Part shown: piece by piece, positions 6,611 through 14,497 of the stretch
How the letters are laid out: each line of letters begins with the position of its first letter
How positions within the stretch are numbered: position 1 is the first letter of the stretch
NCBI GenBank assembly: GCA_027489295.1
Contig: JAIYAA010000010.1
Location: 1 to 14,497 of the forward strand
Source: Sphingomonadales bacterium
Lineage (GTDB): Bacteria; Pseudomonadota; Alphaproteobacteria; Sphingomonadales; Sphingomonadaceae
Direction: 5' to 3'
Length of the DNA: 14,497 nt
Notes under the pieces: model-generated
Seen by the model: the letters and a program-made list of their open reading frames with translations, nothing else
Databases searched by the model: none
What the model was told of the DNA's origin: nothing
Made by a program: the position numbers and the translations under genes

Positions 6611-8956
6611 TTACTTGCCGGCGCCCGGCCTCCCGATCTTGAACTCCTTCGGCGGCGTCGCCCCCATCAGATTCTCGACGAAATAGTCCCAGCGCCGGCG
6701 CATCATGTAATTGGACTGATCGCCATAGCCATGATGCGCGCGCGGAAACAGCACCAGGTCGAAATCCTTGTTCGCCTTCTGCAACGCATCGACCACCAGT
6801 AGCGTCGAGGAAACGGGCACGTTGTCGTCGAGCATTCCGTGCGCCAGTAGCAGCTTGCCCTTCAGGTTCTTGGCGATGTCCTGATTGGCCTGCAGGTCGT
6901 AGTTGGTCGTGTTGCCGGTACGCTCCAGCAACCCGAGATACTTCTCGTAGAAGTCGTCCTCATAGTTGCGGTTGTCGTGGTTGCCGCTCTCGGCGATCCC
7001 GACCTTGAAGAAATCGGGATAGAGGAACATCGCGGTCGCGGTGGCATTGCCGCCGCCCGAATGCCCCCAGATGCCGACGCGGTCGGTATCGATCCAGGCA
7101 TAGCGCTTGGCCAGATCCTTGATGCCGCTGGCCTGGTCGGGAACGGCCTGCTTGCCCATGTCGCGATAATAATAGTCCTGGAAGGCCTTGGAACGCCGCG
7201 GCGTGCCCAGCGCGTCGATCTCGACGACCGCGAAGCCGAGCTGCGCCAGCGCACCCGCATCGCCTTGCGACGCCGCGAACTGCCGCGAGGGGATCGTCCC
7301 CATGAACGGCCCCGGATAGATATAGTCGACGACCGGATATTTGCGCTGCGGATCGAGCCCCGCCGGCTTGAACAGCAGGCCATGGCACAGCGTCTTGCCG
7401 TCGCTGCACTGGACGGCGATGCTCTCCGGCGCCTGCCAGCCCGTCGCCTGCAGTCGCGTCACGTCGCCCTTGGCCAGCTGGGTGACCACCGATCCGTTGG
7501 CGCGGCGCAGCACCGCGGTCTGCGGCGCTTGCGGCGTCGAGTAGATATCCACGAAGTAGCGGCCGTCGCTGGACGGCACCGCGATATGGTCCTGCTTCTC
7601 GGGCGTCAGCAGCCTGGGTTTGCCGCCCTTCAGGTCGATCGCGTAAATGCTGCGGTAATAGGGATCCACGCCCGCTTCCCGCCCGACAGAGGCGACCAGC
7701 ATCTTGCCGCTGCGCTCGTCGATATGGACGGCGTGGTCGACATTCCACTGCCCCTGCGTGACCTGCCGGATCAGCTTGCCGGTGCCGGCGCTATACAGAT
7801 AATAGTGGCCCCAGTCGTCGCGCTGCGACCACCACAGGATCTCGCCGCGCTCGGACAGATAGCGCCAGTTGATCTCCTCGTCATTGTAGCCACTGTCGAA
7901 CCAGGTCGGCACGGTCTCGGTGAACACGTCGCGCACCGCGCCGTTGGCGGCATCGGCGATGCGCACCGTCTCCACCTTGTGGTCGCGCGAGGTCGACACG
8001 AAGGCGAGCGTCCTGCCGTCCTTCGCCCATTGCATGTCCTGCGGGCCCGAACCGCACACGACGTCGTCGCACAGCGACGACCGGTGCGGTTCTGCCGGCA
8101 TCTTCAGCCGGATCACCTGAGCTGCGTCGACATCGACGATGACGCGCTGGATCTGGATGATCTCCTTGTCGCCGACGAACGGGTATTTCCACGTGTCGAT
8201 CTTGGAGTGGCCGACCTGCGTCGTCGTGGTGGAGAAGTCGGCCACCGCGCGCTGGTCCTGCTGGAAGGTCGCCAGCTTCTTCGAGTCCGGGGACCAGATG
8301 ACGATCGCCTGATCCGAATGCTTCCAGCCCGCATTGTCGGTCGCGTAGCCAAAATCCTTGACGCCATCGGTCGTCAGCTGCCGCTCCGCCCCGGTGCGCA
8401 TGTCCCGCACCCACAGGTTCCAGTCGCGCACAAAGGCGGCGCGCGTACCATCCGGGGAGAGGACCGCGTCGGCCAGGCCGCGCTGCGCCAGATAGCCAGC
8501 GATCTGCCCGGCGGTCTGCGCCGCCGTCTCCTTGCACCCGTAGGGCTGCACCATCGCGCACGCATATCGTTTGCCGCCGACGCTCACGATGGCGGTGTTC
8601 TTCTCGAAATCCGGCTCGAAGCCGCCGAAATACAGCTTCGTCGCGTCGCGTTCCTGCAGCCCGGCCGCATTGAGCGATACCAGCAGCGCCGCGGTGTCGA
8701 AGGCCGGTGCCTTCGTGCCCTTAGCGGCGTCGCCCAGCATGATCGTCGGCACGCCATGGTCCGTATCGACATACCAGAAGTGCCGCGCGTCGCTCCAATG
8801 CGCCGCACGCACCGCATGGTCGACCAGCGGCGCCGTCCACGGGCCCAGCTGGTGCATGGCGCGCGTATAATCGGCGTCGGTCACGGTCGGCCGCTGTTGC
8901 GCGGTCGCCGTGCCGGCGGTGAGGGAAGCCAAGAGGCAGCAGGCGATCAGGCGCAT
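6611..8956 (-). CDS. exported DPP-IV-like S9 family serine peptidase
   Basis: This 781-residue protein has a signal peptide (MRLIACCLLASLTAGTATA, cleavage before QQ) and is probably periplasmic. An N-terminal beta-propeller (about 40-510; blocks such as WSPDSKKLATFQ at 221-232) gates an alpha/beta hydrolase domain (about 530-770). The catalytic Ser633 lies in GHSGGG, Asp710 in LDDNVP and His742 in HHGYG. Tyr547 in YIYPGP matches the oxyanion tyrosine. The spacing closely follows human DPP-IV (Ser630, Asp708, His740, Tyr547), but the nucleophile motif is GHSGGG instead of GWSYGG. It would remove dipeptides from peptide N-termini, with proline preference as the family norm. The start at 8956 is chosen because it begins the signal peptide and has GGAAAG upstream; the frame stays open to 9472 without support. 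Its 5' end faces the esterase gene. Confidence 0.92.
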   Translation of the reverse strand: MRLIACCLLASLTAGTATAQQRPTVTDADYTRAMHQLGPWTAPLVDHAVRAAHWSDARHFWYVDTDHGVPTIMLGDAAKGTKAPAFDTAALLVSLNAAGLQERDATKLYFGGFEPDFEKNTAIVSVGGKRYACAMVQPYGCKETAAQTAGQIAGYLAQRGLADAVLSPDGTRAAFVRDWNLWVRDMRTGAERQLTTDGVKDFGYATDNAGWKHSDQAIVIWSPDSKKLATFQQDQRAVADFSTTTTQVGHSKIDTWKYPFVGDKEIIQIQRVIVDVDAAQVIRLKMPAEPHRSSLCDDVVCGSGPQDMQWAKDGRTLAFVSTSRDHKVETVRIADAANGAVRDVFTETVPTWFDSGYNDEEINWRYLSERGEILWWSQRDDWGHYYLYSAGTGKLIRQVTQGQWNVDHAVHIDERSGKMLVASVGREAGVDPYYRSIYAIDLKGGKPRLLTPEKQDHIAVPSSDGRYFVDIYSTPQAPQTAVLRRANGSVVTQLAKGDVTRLQATGWQAPESIAVQCSDGKTLCHGLLFKPAGLDPQRKYPVVDYIYPGPFMGTIPSRQFAASQGDAGALAQLGFAVVEIDALGTPRRSKAFQDYYYRDMGKQAVPDQASGIKDLAKRYAWIDTDRVGIWGHSGGGNATATAMFLYPDFFKVGIAESGNHDNRNYEDDFYEKYLGLLERTGNTTNYDLQANQDIAKNLKGKLLLAHGMLDDNVPVSSTLLVVDALQKANKDFDLVLFPRAHHGYGDQSNYMMRRRWDYFVENLMGATPPKEFKIGRPGAGK

Positions 8957-9261
8957 CGAGAGACTTTCCGAAGGAGAGGATTCGGCACTCCGCGGGAAAG
9001 ATCGTCTACGGCTCGTCATTCCCGTCGCTCCCCCACGCGGGCCCGCCGCAGCGCGAACGGGCGAAACTTTTATGCAGGCCGGTGGCGGCGACCGCAAGTG
9101 CCCCGACCTGCATGCGAACGGCCGCCGCAGTGGACAGCGACGCGCGCCACCCCTGCAGATGGCACTTTGGGCCTGTTGAACGCCAATATCCGCAGGCGCA
9201 GGCGCGCATTCCGGCGTACCAGGCGTTTCCGAGTACCAGAGGTTCGACGGGAGAGATGGGC
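8957..9261. other. divergent control region between peptidase and esterase genes
   Basis: This 305-base gap separates the two start codons. It holds the esterase ribosome binding site (GGGAG at 9249-9253, 8 bases before ATG 9262) and a candidate minus-strand promoter at 9069-9097. I see no clear plus-strand promoter, repeat or RNA gene. Open frames that cross it are extensions of the flanking genes without recognisable protein sequence. Confidence 0.6.
9069..9097 (-). promoter_or_regulatory. candidate promoter for the S9 peptidase gene
   Basis: On the minus strand, TTGCGG (complement of 9092-9097) and CATAAA (complement of 9069-9074) are separated by 17 bases. The TTG and the ATAA core match the sigma70 consensus; the other positions do not. 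The transcript would carry a leader of roughly 100 bases. The evidence is spacing and partial consensus only. Confidence 0.3.
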
Positions 9262-10710
9262 ATGAAGGCATGGATGACGGCACTGGCCTGCGGAGTCGCG
9301 GCATGCGCGGTCCCCGCCATTGCGGTGGCGCAGACGCGCGCGCCGGTGGTGGCCACCGCAACCGGCACGGTGCAGGGCGCAGTCGAGGACGGCGTCGCCA
9401 GCTGGAAGGGCATTCCCTTCGCCGCGCCGCCGGTCGGCCCCTTACGCTGGCGCGCACCGCAGCCCGCCGCACGCTGGCAGGGCGTGCGCGCCGCCACCCA
9501 GTACAGCCATGACTGCATGCAGACGCCGTTCCCGAGCGACGCCGCGCCGCTCGGCACCACCCCGGCCGAGGACTGCCTATACCTCAACGTGTGGAAGCCC
9601 GCCGCCGCAGCCGGCGGCACCAGGCTGCCGGTGATGGTGTGGATCTATGGTGGCGGCTTCGTGAACGGCGGCGCCTCGCCCCCCACCTATGCCGGGGCCA
9701 ACATGGCCCGGCAGGGCGTCCTGTTCGTCAGCTTCAACTATCGGGTCGGCCGCTTCGGCAGCTTCGCCCTGCCCCAGCTCAGCCGCGAGAACCCGGATGG
9801 CGGGCTGCTCGGCAACTACGGCTTCATGGACCAGATCGCCGCGCTCAAATGGGTGCAGAAGAACATCGCGGCGTTCGGCGGCGATCCGGCCAATGTGACG
9901 ATCCTCGGCGAAAGCGCGGGCGGCATGTCGGTCCACACATTGGTCACCTCGCCCCGGTCGCGCGGGCTGTTTCACAAGGCGGTGGTGATGTCCGGCGGCG
10001 ACGCGCAGACGGCGAAGAACCCGACGCTTCACGATGCCGAGGCGATCGGCGAGAACCTCGCCCGCGCGCACGGCATCGATCCCGCGGCGGCGGACGCGCT
10101 CGCCCGGCTGCGCGCGCTCAGCGCCGAGCAGGTGACCGACGGCCTCAGCATGGTGGAGCTGTTCCAGCCCAGGCCCGGCCCGCGCACCTATGGCGGCCCG
10201 ATGCGCGACGGCACGCTGCTGCTCGATCAGGACCAGGCCTATGCCAGCGGCGCCTTCGCGCATGTGCCGATGCTGATCGGCGCGACCAGCGCCGACATGG
10301 GCGGCAAGACCGGCTTCATGATCGCGGGCGCGCGCGCGGCGAGCAGGAAGATCGCGGCGCAGAACGTGCCGGTATGGGCGTATCGCTTCTCCTATGTCGC
10401 GGAATCGATCGGGCGGCCGGGTGCCGGGCACGCGACCGACATCCCGTTCTTCTTCGACAATGCCCGCATCAAATATGGTGCGGCGACCACGGCAAGGGAT
10501 GCGCAGGTCGGCAAGACGATCAGCGCCTATCTGGCCAACTTCGCGAGGACCGGAAACCCGAACGGCGCCGGTCTGCCCGACTGGCCGCGCTTTACCGCCA
10601 AGGGCGACGAACTCCTCGACTTCGCCGCCGACGGCAAGGCGGTCGCAGGGCGCGATCCGTGGGGCGCGGAGATAGACGCGTCGGCGACGGCACCCGCCAG
10701 GCCGCGCTGA
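9262..10710 (+). CDS. exported type-B carboxylesterase/lipase family protein
   Basis: This is a 482-residue alpha/beta hydrolase with a signal peptide (about 1-24, ending AIAVAQ), likely periplasmic. It hydrolyses carboxylic esters. The family signatures are EDCLYLNVW (103-111), the oxyanion loop GGGF at 130-133, and the nucleophile elbow GESAGG with Ser218. The triad is completed by His390 in GAGHATDIPFFF and an acidic residue, most likely Asp345 in ATSADMGG, where many relatives have Glu. Cys85 and Cys105 can form the usual N-terminal disulfide. The acid-to-His span is only about 45 residues, against roughly 110 in classical cholinesterase-type enzymes, so the helical cap is short; this may be a subfamily trait. 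ATG 9262 is preferred to 9256 because GGGAG sits 8 bases before it. An extension to 9082 is rejected. The substrate is unknown. Confidence 0.9.
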   Translation: MKAWMTALACGVAACAVPAIAVAQTRAPVVATATGTVQGAVEDGVASWKGIPFAAPPVGPLRWRAPQPAARWQGVRAATQYSHDCMQTPFPSDAAPLGTTPAEDCLYLNVWKPAAAAGGTRLPVMVWIYGGGFVNGGASPPTYAGANMARQGVLFVSFNYRVGRFGSFALPQLSRENPDGGLLGNYGFMDQIAALKWVQKNIAAFGGDPANVTILGESAGGMSVHTLVTSPRSRGLFHKAVVMSGGDAQTAKNPTLHDAEAIGENLARAHGIDPAAADALARLRALSAEQVTDGLSMVELFQPRPGPRTYGGPMRDGTLLLDQDQAYASGAFAHVPMLIGATSADMGGKTGFMIAGARAASRKIAAQNVPVWAYRFSYVAESIGRPGAGHATDIPFFFDNARIKYGAATTARDAQVGKTISAYLANFARTGNPNGAGLPDWPRFTAKGDELLDFAADGKAVAGRDPWGAEIDASATAPARPR

Positions 10711-10843
10711 GGGTCGACACGGCGGGCGCTGCCGCTCGGCAATCGGTCGCACTTGCCGGACGGCGACAGAAACGCGATGCCCGCCCTATGGCAAGGACGC
10801 GCCGCAAGCACTAGGCTGGCGCTGCATAAAGTGGGGAATGAGC

Positions 10844-12277
10844 ATGGGGTTGGTGCGTTCGGGGATTTCGGCGGTGGTGCTCGCAGCCTTGCTGGCGGGC
10901 TGTGGCGGGGGCGGCAGCGGCGGCGGGTCCGGCACCGTGACCCAGCCCGGCACCTCCAGCCCGACGCCCACCGCCAGCGGCTGCAGCCTGCGCGCGCGGC
11001 AGGACTGGGTGCTGTCGACGCTGCGCGAATGGTATCTGTTTCCCGAAACGCTGCCGGCGAACCTCGATCCCGGCGGCTATACCAGCGTCGACACCTATCT
11101 CGACGCGCTGACCGCCACCGCGCGCGGCCAGGGGCGCGATCGCTATTTCACCTATCTCACCTCGATCGCGCAGGAGAATGCCTATTACAATAGCGGCTCC
11201 AGCGCCGGCTTCGGCTTCCGCCTGTCGAACGACGGCAACGGCGTGACCGTGATGGAAAGCTTCGAGGGCGGCAGCGCGCTGCAGGCAGGGGTCGACCGCG
11301 GCACCCAGATCCTCGCCATCGGCACCACCAGCAGCGACCTGCGCGACGTCTCCACCATCTATTCGTCCCAGGGCGCCGCGGGGATCAGCGATGCGCTGGG
11401 GCCGAACACCGCCGGCACCACCCGCGTGCTGCGCGTGCGCAACGTCGACGGACCGGTCAGCACGGTGCGCACCGTCACGCTGACCAAGACCGACTACAAC
11501 CTGCTGCCCGTCTCCGATCGCTATGGCACGCAGATCCTTACCGATCCGAACGGCGGCGGGCGGGTCGGCTATGTCAACCTGCGCACCTTCATCACCACCG
11601 CCGACCCGGCGCTGCGCAACGCCTTTGCCAGCTTCAAGGCACAGGGCATCGACAAGGTGATCGTCGACCTGCGCTACAATGGCGGCGGCCTCGTCTCGAT
11701 CGCCGAGCTGTTCGGCAACCTGCTGGGCGGCGCGCGCGCGCGCAGCGACGTGTTCAGCTTCACCAGCTTCCGCCCCGAAAAGTCCGCGAACGACTCGACG
11801 ACCTATTTCGCCCCGCAGGCCGAATCGATCGCGCCGAGCCGCATCGCCTTCATCGGCACGCGCGCCACCGCCTCGGCCAGCGAGCTGGTGATCAACGGCA
11901 TGCTCCCCTATTTCCACGCCAATCTCGGGCTGATCGGCACCAACACCTATGGCAAGCCGGTGGGCCAGGTGGCGATCGACCGCAGCGAATGCGACGATCG
12001 ACTGCGCGTGATCGCCTTCGCCACGCAGAACGCCAACCGGCAGGGCGCCTATTTCAACGGCCTCGCCGGCACGGTGGAGGCAAGCTGCACCGCCGCCGAC
12101 GACACCTCGCGGCCGCTGGGCGACGTGCGCGAGGCATCGGTGAAGGCCGCCCTCGATTTCGTCGCGGGGCGCAGTTGCAGCGCGATCAGCGGGATCGGCG
12201 TCGCCGCGGCACCCCGCACCTTGCTGACGCCCGATCGCCCGAACACCGCGCAGCGCGAGGTGCCGGGCCTGTTCTGA
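10844..12277 (+). CDS. S41 family peptidase lipoprotein with PDZ domain
   Basis: This 477-residue C-terminal-processing-type protease is predicted to be anchored by a lipobox LLAGC with lipidated Cys20. Gly at +2 suggests the outer membrane. A Gly/Ser/Pro/Thr-rich linker (21-45) follows, then a helical region, a PDZ-like domain (about 115-215) and the catalytic domain (about 235-440). The nucleophile is Ser346 in ATASASELV and the general base is Lys371 in TYGKPVGQ. Their 25-residue spacing equals that of Tsp/CtpA enzymes. Four further cysteines (47, 382, 415, 445) could form disulfides. ATG 10844 has GGGGA 6 bases before it; the ATG at 10838 has only one base between it and that sequence, so it is less likely and would add two residues. 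The target protein is unknown. Confidence 0.9.
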   Translation: MGLVRSGISAVVLAALLAGCGGGGSGGGSGTVTQPGTSSPTPTASGCSLRARQDWVLSTLREWYLFPETLPANLDPGGYTSVDTYLDALTATARGQGRDRYFTYLTSIAQENAYYNSGSSAGFGFRLSNDGNGVTVMESFEGGSALQAGVDRGTQILAIGTTSSDLRDVSTIYSSQGAAGISDALGPNTAGTTRVLRVRNVDGPVSTVRTVTLTKTDYNLLPVSDRYGTQILTDPNGGGRVGYVNLRTFITTADPALRNAFASFKAQGIDKVIVDLRYNGGGLVSIAELFGNLLGGARARSDVFSFTSFRPEKSANDSTTYFAPQAESIAPSRIAFIGTRATASASELVINGMLPYFHANLGLIGTNTYGKPVGQVAIDRSECDDRLRVIAFATQNANRQGAYFNGLAGTVEASCTAADDTSRPLGDVREASVKAALDFVAGRSCSAISGIGVAAAPRTLLTPDRPNTAQREVPGLF

Positions 12278-12300
12278 TCGGGCATCGCTCGATACAGCCC

Positions 12301-12322
12301 GGCGGCGGGTCGACCTGCCGTC
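12301..12322. terminator. hairpin after the S41 gene, no T-run
   Basis: The 22 bases can pair end to end around the centre TCGA: nine stem pairs, of which two are G-T, closing on that 4-base loop. It sits 24 bases after the S41 stop and 43 bases before the response regulator start. It may separate the two transcription units or stabilise the S41 mRNA 3' end. Without a T-run an intrinsic terminator is uncertain. Confidence 0.35.
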
Positions 12323-12364
12323 GCTGTAAGGTTAGGGACAGGCATCCTGGCTAAGGGTGCCTGC

Positions 12365-13069
12365 ATGCCTGCTACCACCGACACTCCGCCCGCCCTGCAT
12401 GCCCTGGTCGTCGAGGACGATGCCCAGCTCAACGCCCTGCTCGTGCAGCAACTGGGCGGGCTCGGCTATCAGGTCACCGCGGTGGCCGACGGGCGCGCGG
12501 CGATCACGACGCTCGCCGAAGCGCGCTTCGACGTCGTCCTGCTCGATCGCATGCTGCCGGTGATCGAGGGCGTCGAGGTGCTGCGCCGCATGCGCGCGGA
12601 GGGGATCGAGACGCCGGTGATCCTGCTCACCGCGCTGGGCCTCACCAACGAGCGGGTAGAGGGCCTGGATGCCGGCGCCGACGACTATATCGTCAAGCCG
12701 TTCGAGATCGACGAGCTCAACGCCCGGATCCGTGCGGTGCTGCGGCGCCGCACCGCGCCCGGTGCGGACAATGCCACGCTGACCGCCGGCGACGTGACCG
12801 TCAGCGTGGTACGCCACCGCGTCACGCGCGCCGGCAAGGCGATCGAGCTGCAGAAGACCGAGCTCAAGCTGCTCGCCGAGCTGGTGCGCGAAGCCGGCAG
12901 CGTGCTGTCGCGCAAGATGCTGATCGAGCGCGTCTGGGGCTATGATTTCGTGCCGACCACCAACATCGTCGACGTGCATATTCTCAAGCTGCGCCAGCGG
13001 CTCGACATGCCCGGCCTGCCGGACCCGATCGTGACGGTCCGCGGCGTCGGCTACATGTTCCGCGGCTGA
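12365..13069 (+). CDS. OmpR/PhoB-family two-component response regulator
   Basis: This 234-residue transcription factor has a receiver domain (about 11-125) and a C-terminal winged-helix DNA-binding domain (about 136-232). The acidic pocket is Glu17, Asp18 and Asp19. The phosphoacceptor is Asp61 in VLLDRMLP, the switch residues are Thr89 and Lys111 (IVKPF), and the output domain carries the family motif RVWGYDF and ends VTVRGVGYMFRG. The start ATG 12365 has AAGGG about 7 bases before it. The kinase gene follows after 3 bases, so the two form an operon and a cognate pair. The stimulus and regulon cannot be read from the sequence. By position the adjacent S41 lipoprotein gene is a possible target. 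Confidence 0.95.
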   Translation: MPATTDTPPALHALVVEDDAQLNALLVQQLGGLGYQVTAVADGRAAITTLAEARFDVVLLDRMLPVIEGVEVLRRMRAEGIETPVILLTALGLTNERVEGLDAGADDYIVKPFEIDELNARIRAVLRRRTAPGADNATLTAGDVTVSVVRHRVTRAGKAIELQKTELKLLAELVREAGSVLSRKMLIERVWGYDFVPTTNIVDVHILKLRQRLDMPGLPDPIVTVRGVGYMFRG

Positions 13070-13072
13070 GCC

Positions 13073-14416
13073 ATGCCGCAGCGGCGCATCCGGTCGCTGG
13101 GGCGAATCGCGATCGGCTTCGCGCTGGGCCTTTCGGCGACGACCGCGCTTGCCGGGGTCGGCATCTATCTCGCATTGCTCTCGGCGATCGATCGCCAGGT
13201 CGATCTGCGCCTGCAGGGCGAGGCACGCGAGCTGCTGGAAGGCAATGCCGATGTGCCCGAGATCGCCCGCCGCATCGCACGTGAAAGCAGCGAGCGCGAA
13301 AGCGCCGACATCGGCTTCCTGCTGCGCGATCCGCGCGGGCGGGTGATCGCGGGCAACATCGCCCCCGCCCGACCGCTGCCGATCGGCGTCTCGACGGTGA
13401 AGCGCGAGGCGGCGATCCCCGGCCTCAGCCGCGGCCGTGCCTGGGTGAGCCGGCTGGCGGACGGCCAGACGCTGGCGCTGGTCGCGGAGAGCGAGCCGAT
13501 CGACCAGCATGATCGCGGCCGCCTGCGCATCCTGCTCATCGGCTTCGGCGCGGTGGTGGCGCTGCTGCTGCTCGGCACCTTCGCGCTGATCCGCGCGATC
13601 CGCATCAACATCGCCGCGATCGGCGGCACGGCAGAGGCGATCATCGACGGCGATCTGCGCGCGCGGGTGCCGGTCGAACGGCCGAACAGCGTGTTCGGCG
13701 GGCTGGCGCTCACCTTCAACCGCATGCTCGATCGCATCGGCGACCTGATGACGGGCATGCGCAGCATCTCCAACGACGTCGCGCACGACCTGCGCACCCC
13801 GCTCGCCCGGCTGCACGGCCAGCTGGCGGCGCTTGCCGACACGCCCGAAGCCGCCCCGGTGCGCGAGCAGCTGGCGGGTGCGGTTGCCGAGAGCGAGGAG
13901 ATCCTCGCCATCTTCGCCGCCATCCTGCGCATCTCCGAAATCGAGGGCGGCGACCGGCGCGCGGGCTTTGCCCTGCTCGATCTGGCGGCGCTGGCCGCCG
14001 ATGTCGGCGAAGGGCTTCAGCTGCTGGTCACCGAAAGCGGCCGCACCTTCCTGTCGGCCACGCCCGACGCGGTGTGGATCGAGGGGGATCCGCGGCTGCT
14101 CACCCAGCTGCTGGTCAACCTGATCGAGAACGCCGTGACCCACACGCCGCCGGGCACGACGATCCGCCTGTCGGTGCGGCGGGACGGCGACGCGGCGCTG
14201 CTGGACGTGGCGGACGACGGCCCCGGCATCCCGGCCGACGAACGCGCGCACGCGCTGCGCCGCTTCGGCCGGCTCGACGCGAGCCGACACAGCCGCGGCC
14301 ACGGCCTGGGCCTGCCGATGGCGGTCGCGATCGCGCGGCTGCACCGCGGCACGCTGGTGCTGGACGATGCCCGCCCCGGCCTGCGCGTGCAGCTACGGCT
14401 GGCGCTGGCGGCCTGA
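13073..14416 (+). CDS. HAMP-containing sensor histidine kinase
   Basis: This 447-residue inner-membrane kinase is the partner of the upstream regulator. TM1 spans about 12-36 and TM2 about 152-175; between them lies a periplasmic sensor region of about 115 residues with no recognisable domain. A HAMP linker (about 176-228) leads to the dimerisation helix with His238 in DVAHDLRTPLARL. The HATPase domain has the N box NLIENAVTHTPP (Asn349, Asn353), the G1 box DDGPGIP (381-387) and the G2 box GHGLGL (409-414). All residues needed for autophosphorylation are present. It autophosphorylates His238 and would pass phosphate to Asp61 of the regulator. The 3-base gap to the regulator gene suggests coupled translation. 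It runs towards the minus-strand tRNA gene. Confidence 0.95.
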   Translation: MPQRRIRSLGRIAIGFALGLSATTALAGVGIYLALLSAIDRQVDLRLQGEARELLEGNADVPEIARRIARESSERESADIGFLLRDPRGRVIAGNIAPARPLPIGVSTVKREAAIPGLSRGRAWVSRLADGQTLALVAESEPIDQHDRGRLRILLIGFGAVVALLLLGTFALIRAIRINIAAIGGTAEAIIDGDLRARVPVERPNSVFGGLALTFNRMLDRIGDLMTGMRSISNDVAHDLRTPLARLHGQLAALADTPEAAPVREQLAGAVAESEEILAIFAAILRISEIEGGDRRAGFALLDLAALAADVGEGLQLLVTESGRTFLSATPDAVWIEGDPRLLTQLLVNLIENAVTHTPPGTTIRLSVRRDGDAALLDVADDGPGIPADERAHALRRFGRLDASRHSRGHGLGLPMAVAIARLHRGTLVLDDARPGLRVQLRLALAA

Positions 14417-14448
14417 CGATCGATCGGAGGATGGGATAAAAGGGCGGC

Positions 14449-14497
14449 TGGTGGAGCTGAGGGGAATCGAACCCCTGACCTCTGCAGTGCGATTGCA
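14449..14497 (-). tRNA. tRNA-Ala (CGC anticodon), 3' part, cut by the window edge
   Basis: Read on the minus strand, the sequence gives part of the 5' anticodon stem (TGCA), the 7-base loop ATCGCAC with anticodon CGC at 14491-14489, the 3' stem TGCAG, a 5-base variable loop AGGTC, a perfect T arm (AGGGG, TTCGATT, CCCCT), the acceptor strand CAGCTCC, the discriminator A and an encoded CCA. U at position 70 (14455) fits the G3-U70 identity pair of alanine tRNAs. The 5' half lies outside the window. The complementary bases AAAA at 14438-14441 give a short T-run shortly after the tRNA 3' end. Confidence 0.93.

Noticed and set aside
8939..8956. LIAC near the N-terminus of the S9 peptidase as a lipobox
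   Set aside because: The Cys would be residue 6, leaving no room for the basic and hydrophobic parts of a lipoprotein signal. A normal cleavage site after TATA fits better.
9082..9261. N-terminal extension of the esterase to 9082
   Set aside because: The signal peptide and a well-spaced ribosome binding site mark the start at 9262; the extension has no recognisable sequence.
6977..9265. A 762-residue open frame on the plus strand opposite the S9 peptidase
   Set aside because: Composition is that of an antisense shadow and no motif is visible. The minus-strand peptidase has the full triad and a signal peptide.
8957..9472. N-terminal extension of the S9 peptidase to 9472
   Set aside because: The added residues are Pro/Arg/Ser-rich, overlap the esterase coding region, and would bury the signal peptide that starts at 8956.
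10825..10830. CATAAA as a -10 box for the S41 gene
   Set aside because: The hexamer 17 bases upstream has no -35 likeness, and the predicted start of transcription would leave almost no leader before ATG 10844.
12332..14344. A 670-residue open frame on the minus strand opposite the two-component genes
   Set aside because: Its translation is His/Arg/Gln/Ala-rich without any domain, and it lies antisense to two genes with complete catalytic motifs. Such frames are common in high-GC DNA.

Overview
The window is a GC-rich chromosomal segment, most likely from an alphaproteobacterium of the Sphingomonas group. The reasons are the codon usage, the packed operons with GTG and ATG starts, and the protein set (RsgA with a small lysine-rich partner, a DUF427 protein, exported S9, S41 and type-B esterase hydrolases). 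This is an assignment by style and family memory, with no database search. No prophage, intact insertion sequence or CRISPR array is visible.

Layout. Bases 1-381 hold no recognisable protein gene. They do carry a promoter-like site, four copies of a TGAC[G/C]GTAT motif, and a strong ribosome binding site leading into a 25-codon reading frame. A TesA-like SGNH hydrolase (382-1062, minus) follows, divergent from an ABC ATPase (1050-1754) and a two-domain FtsX-type permease (1751-4246). This is the tesA-ybbA-ybbP arrangement known from other proteobacteria, and here the two divergent genes overlap at their 5' ends. A small HNH-like zinc protein (4281-4619) follows the permease. It is convergent with rsgA (minus), which sits directly behind a 51-codon lysine-rich gene whose best start is an ATA codon. 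A structured, palindrome-rich leader (5853-5907) lies in front of that operon. A DUF427 gene follows, with a mismatch between its ribosome binding site and its reading frame.

From 6611 to 12277 come three exported hydrolases: a DPP-IV-like S9 peptidase (minus), a divergent type-B carboxylesterase, and an S41 peptidase lipoprotein. An OmpR-type response regulator and its histidine kinase follow (12365-14416). The window ends inside a minus-strand tRNA-Ala with anticodon CGC.

The genes read as housekeeping and envelope functions: lipid or ester hydrolysis with an ABC export pair, 30S ribosome maturation, periplasmic and outer-membrane peptide and ester degradation, and envelope signalling. No complete novel multi-gene system is evident. 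The signals that ordinary annotation does not explain are the motif-dense promoter at the left edge, the ATA start with its structured leader, and the displaced start of the DUF427 gene.
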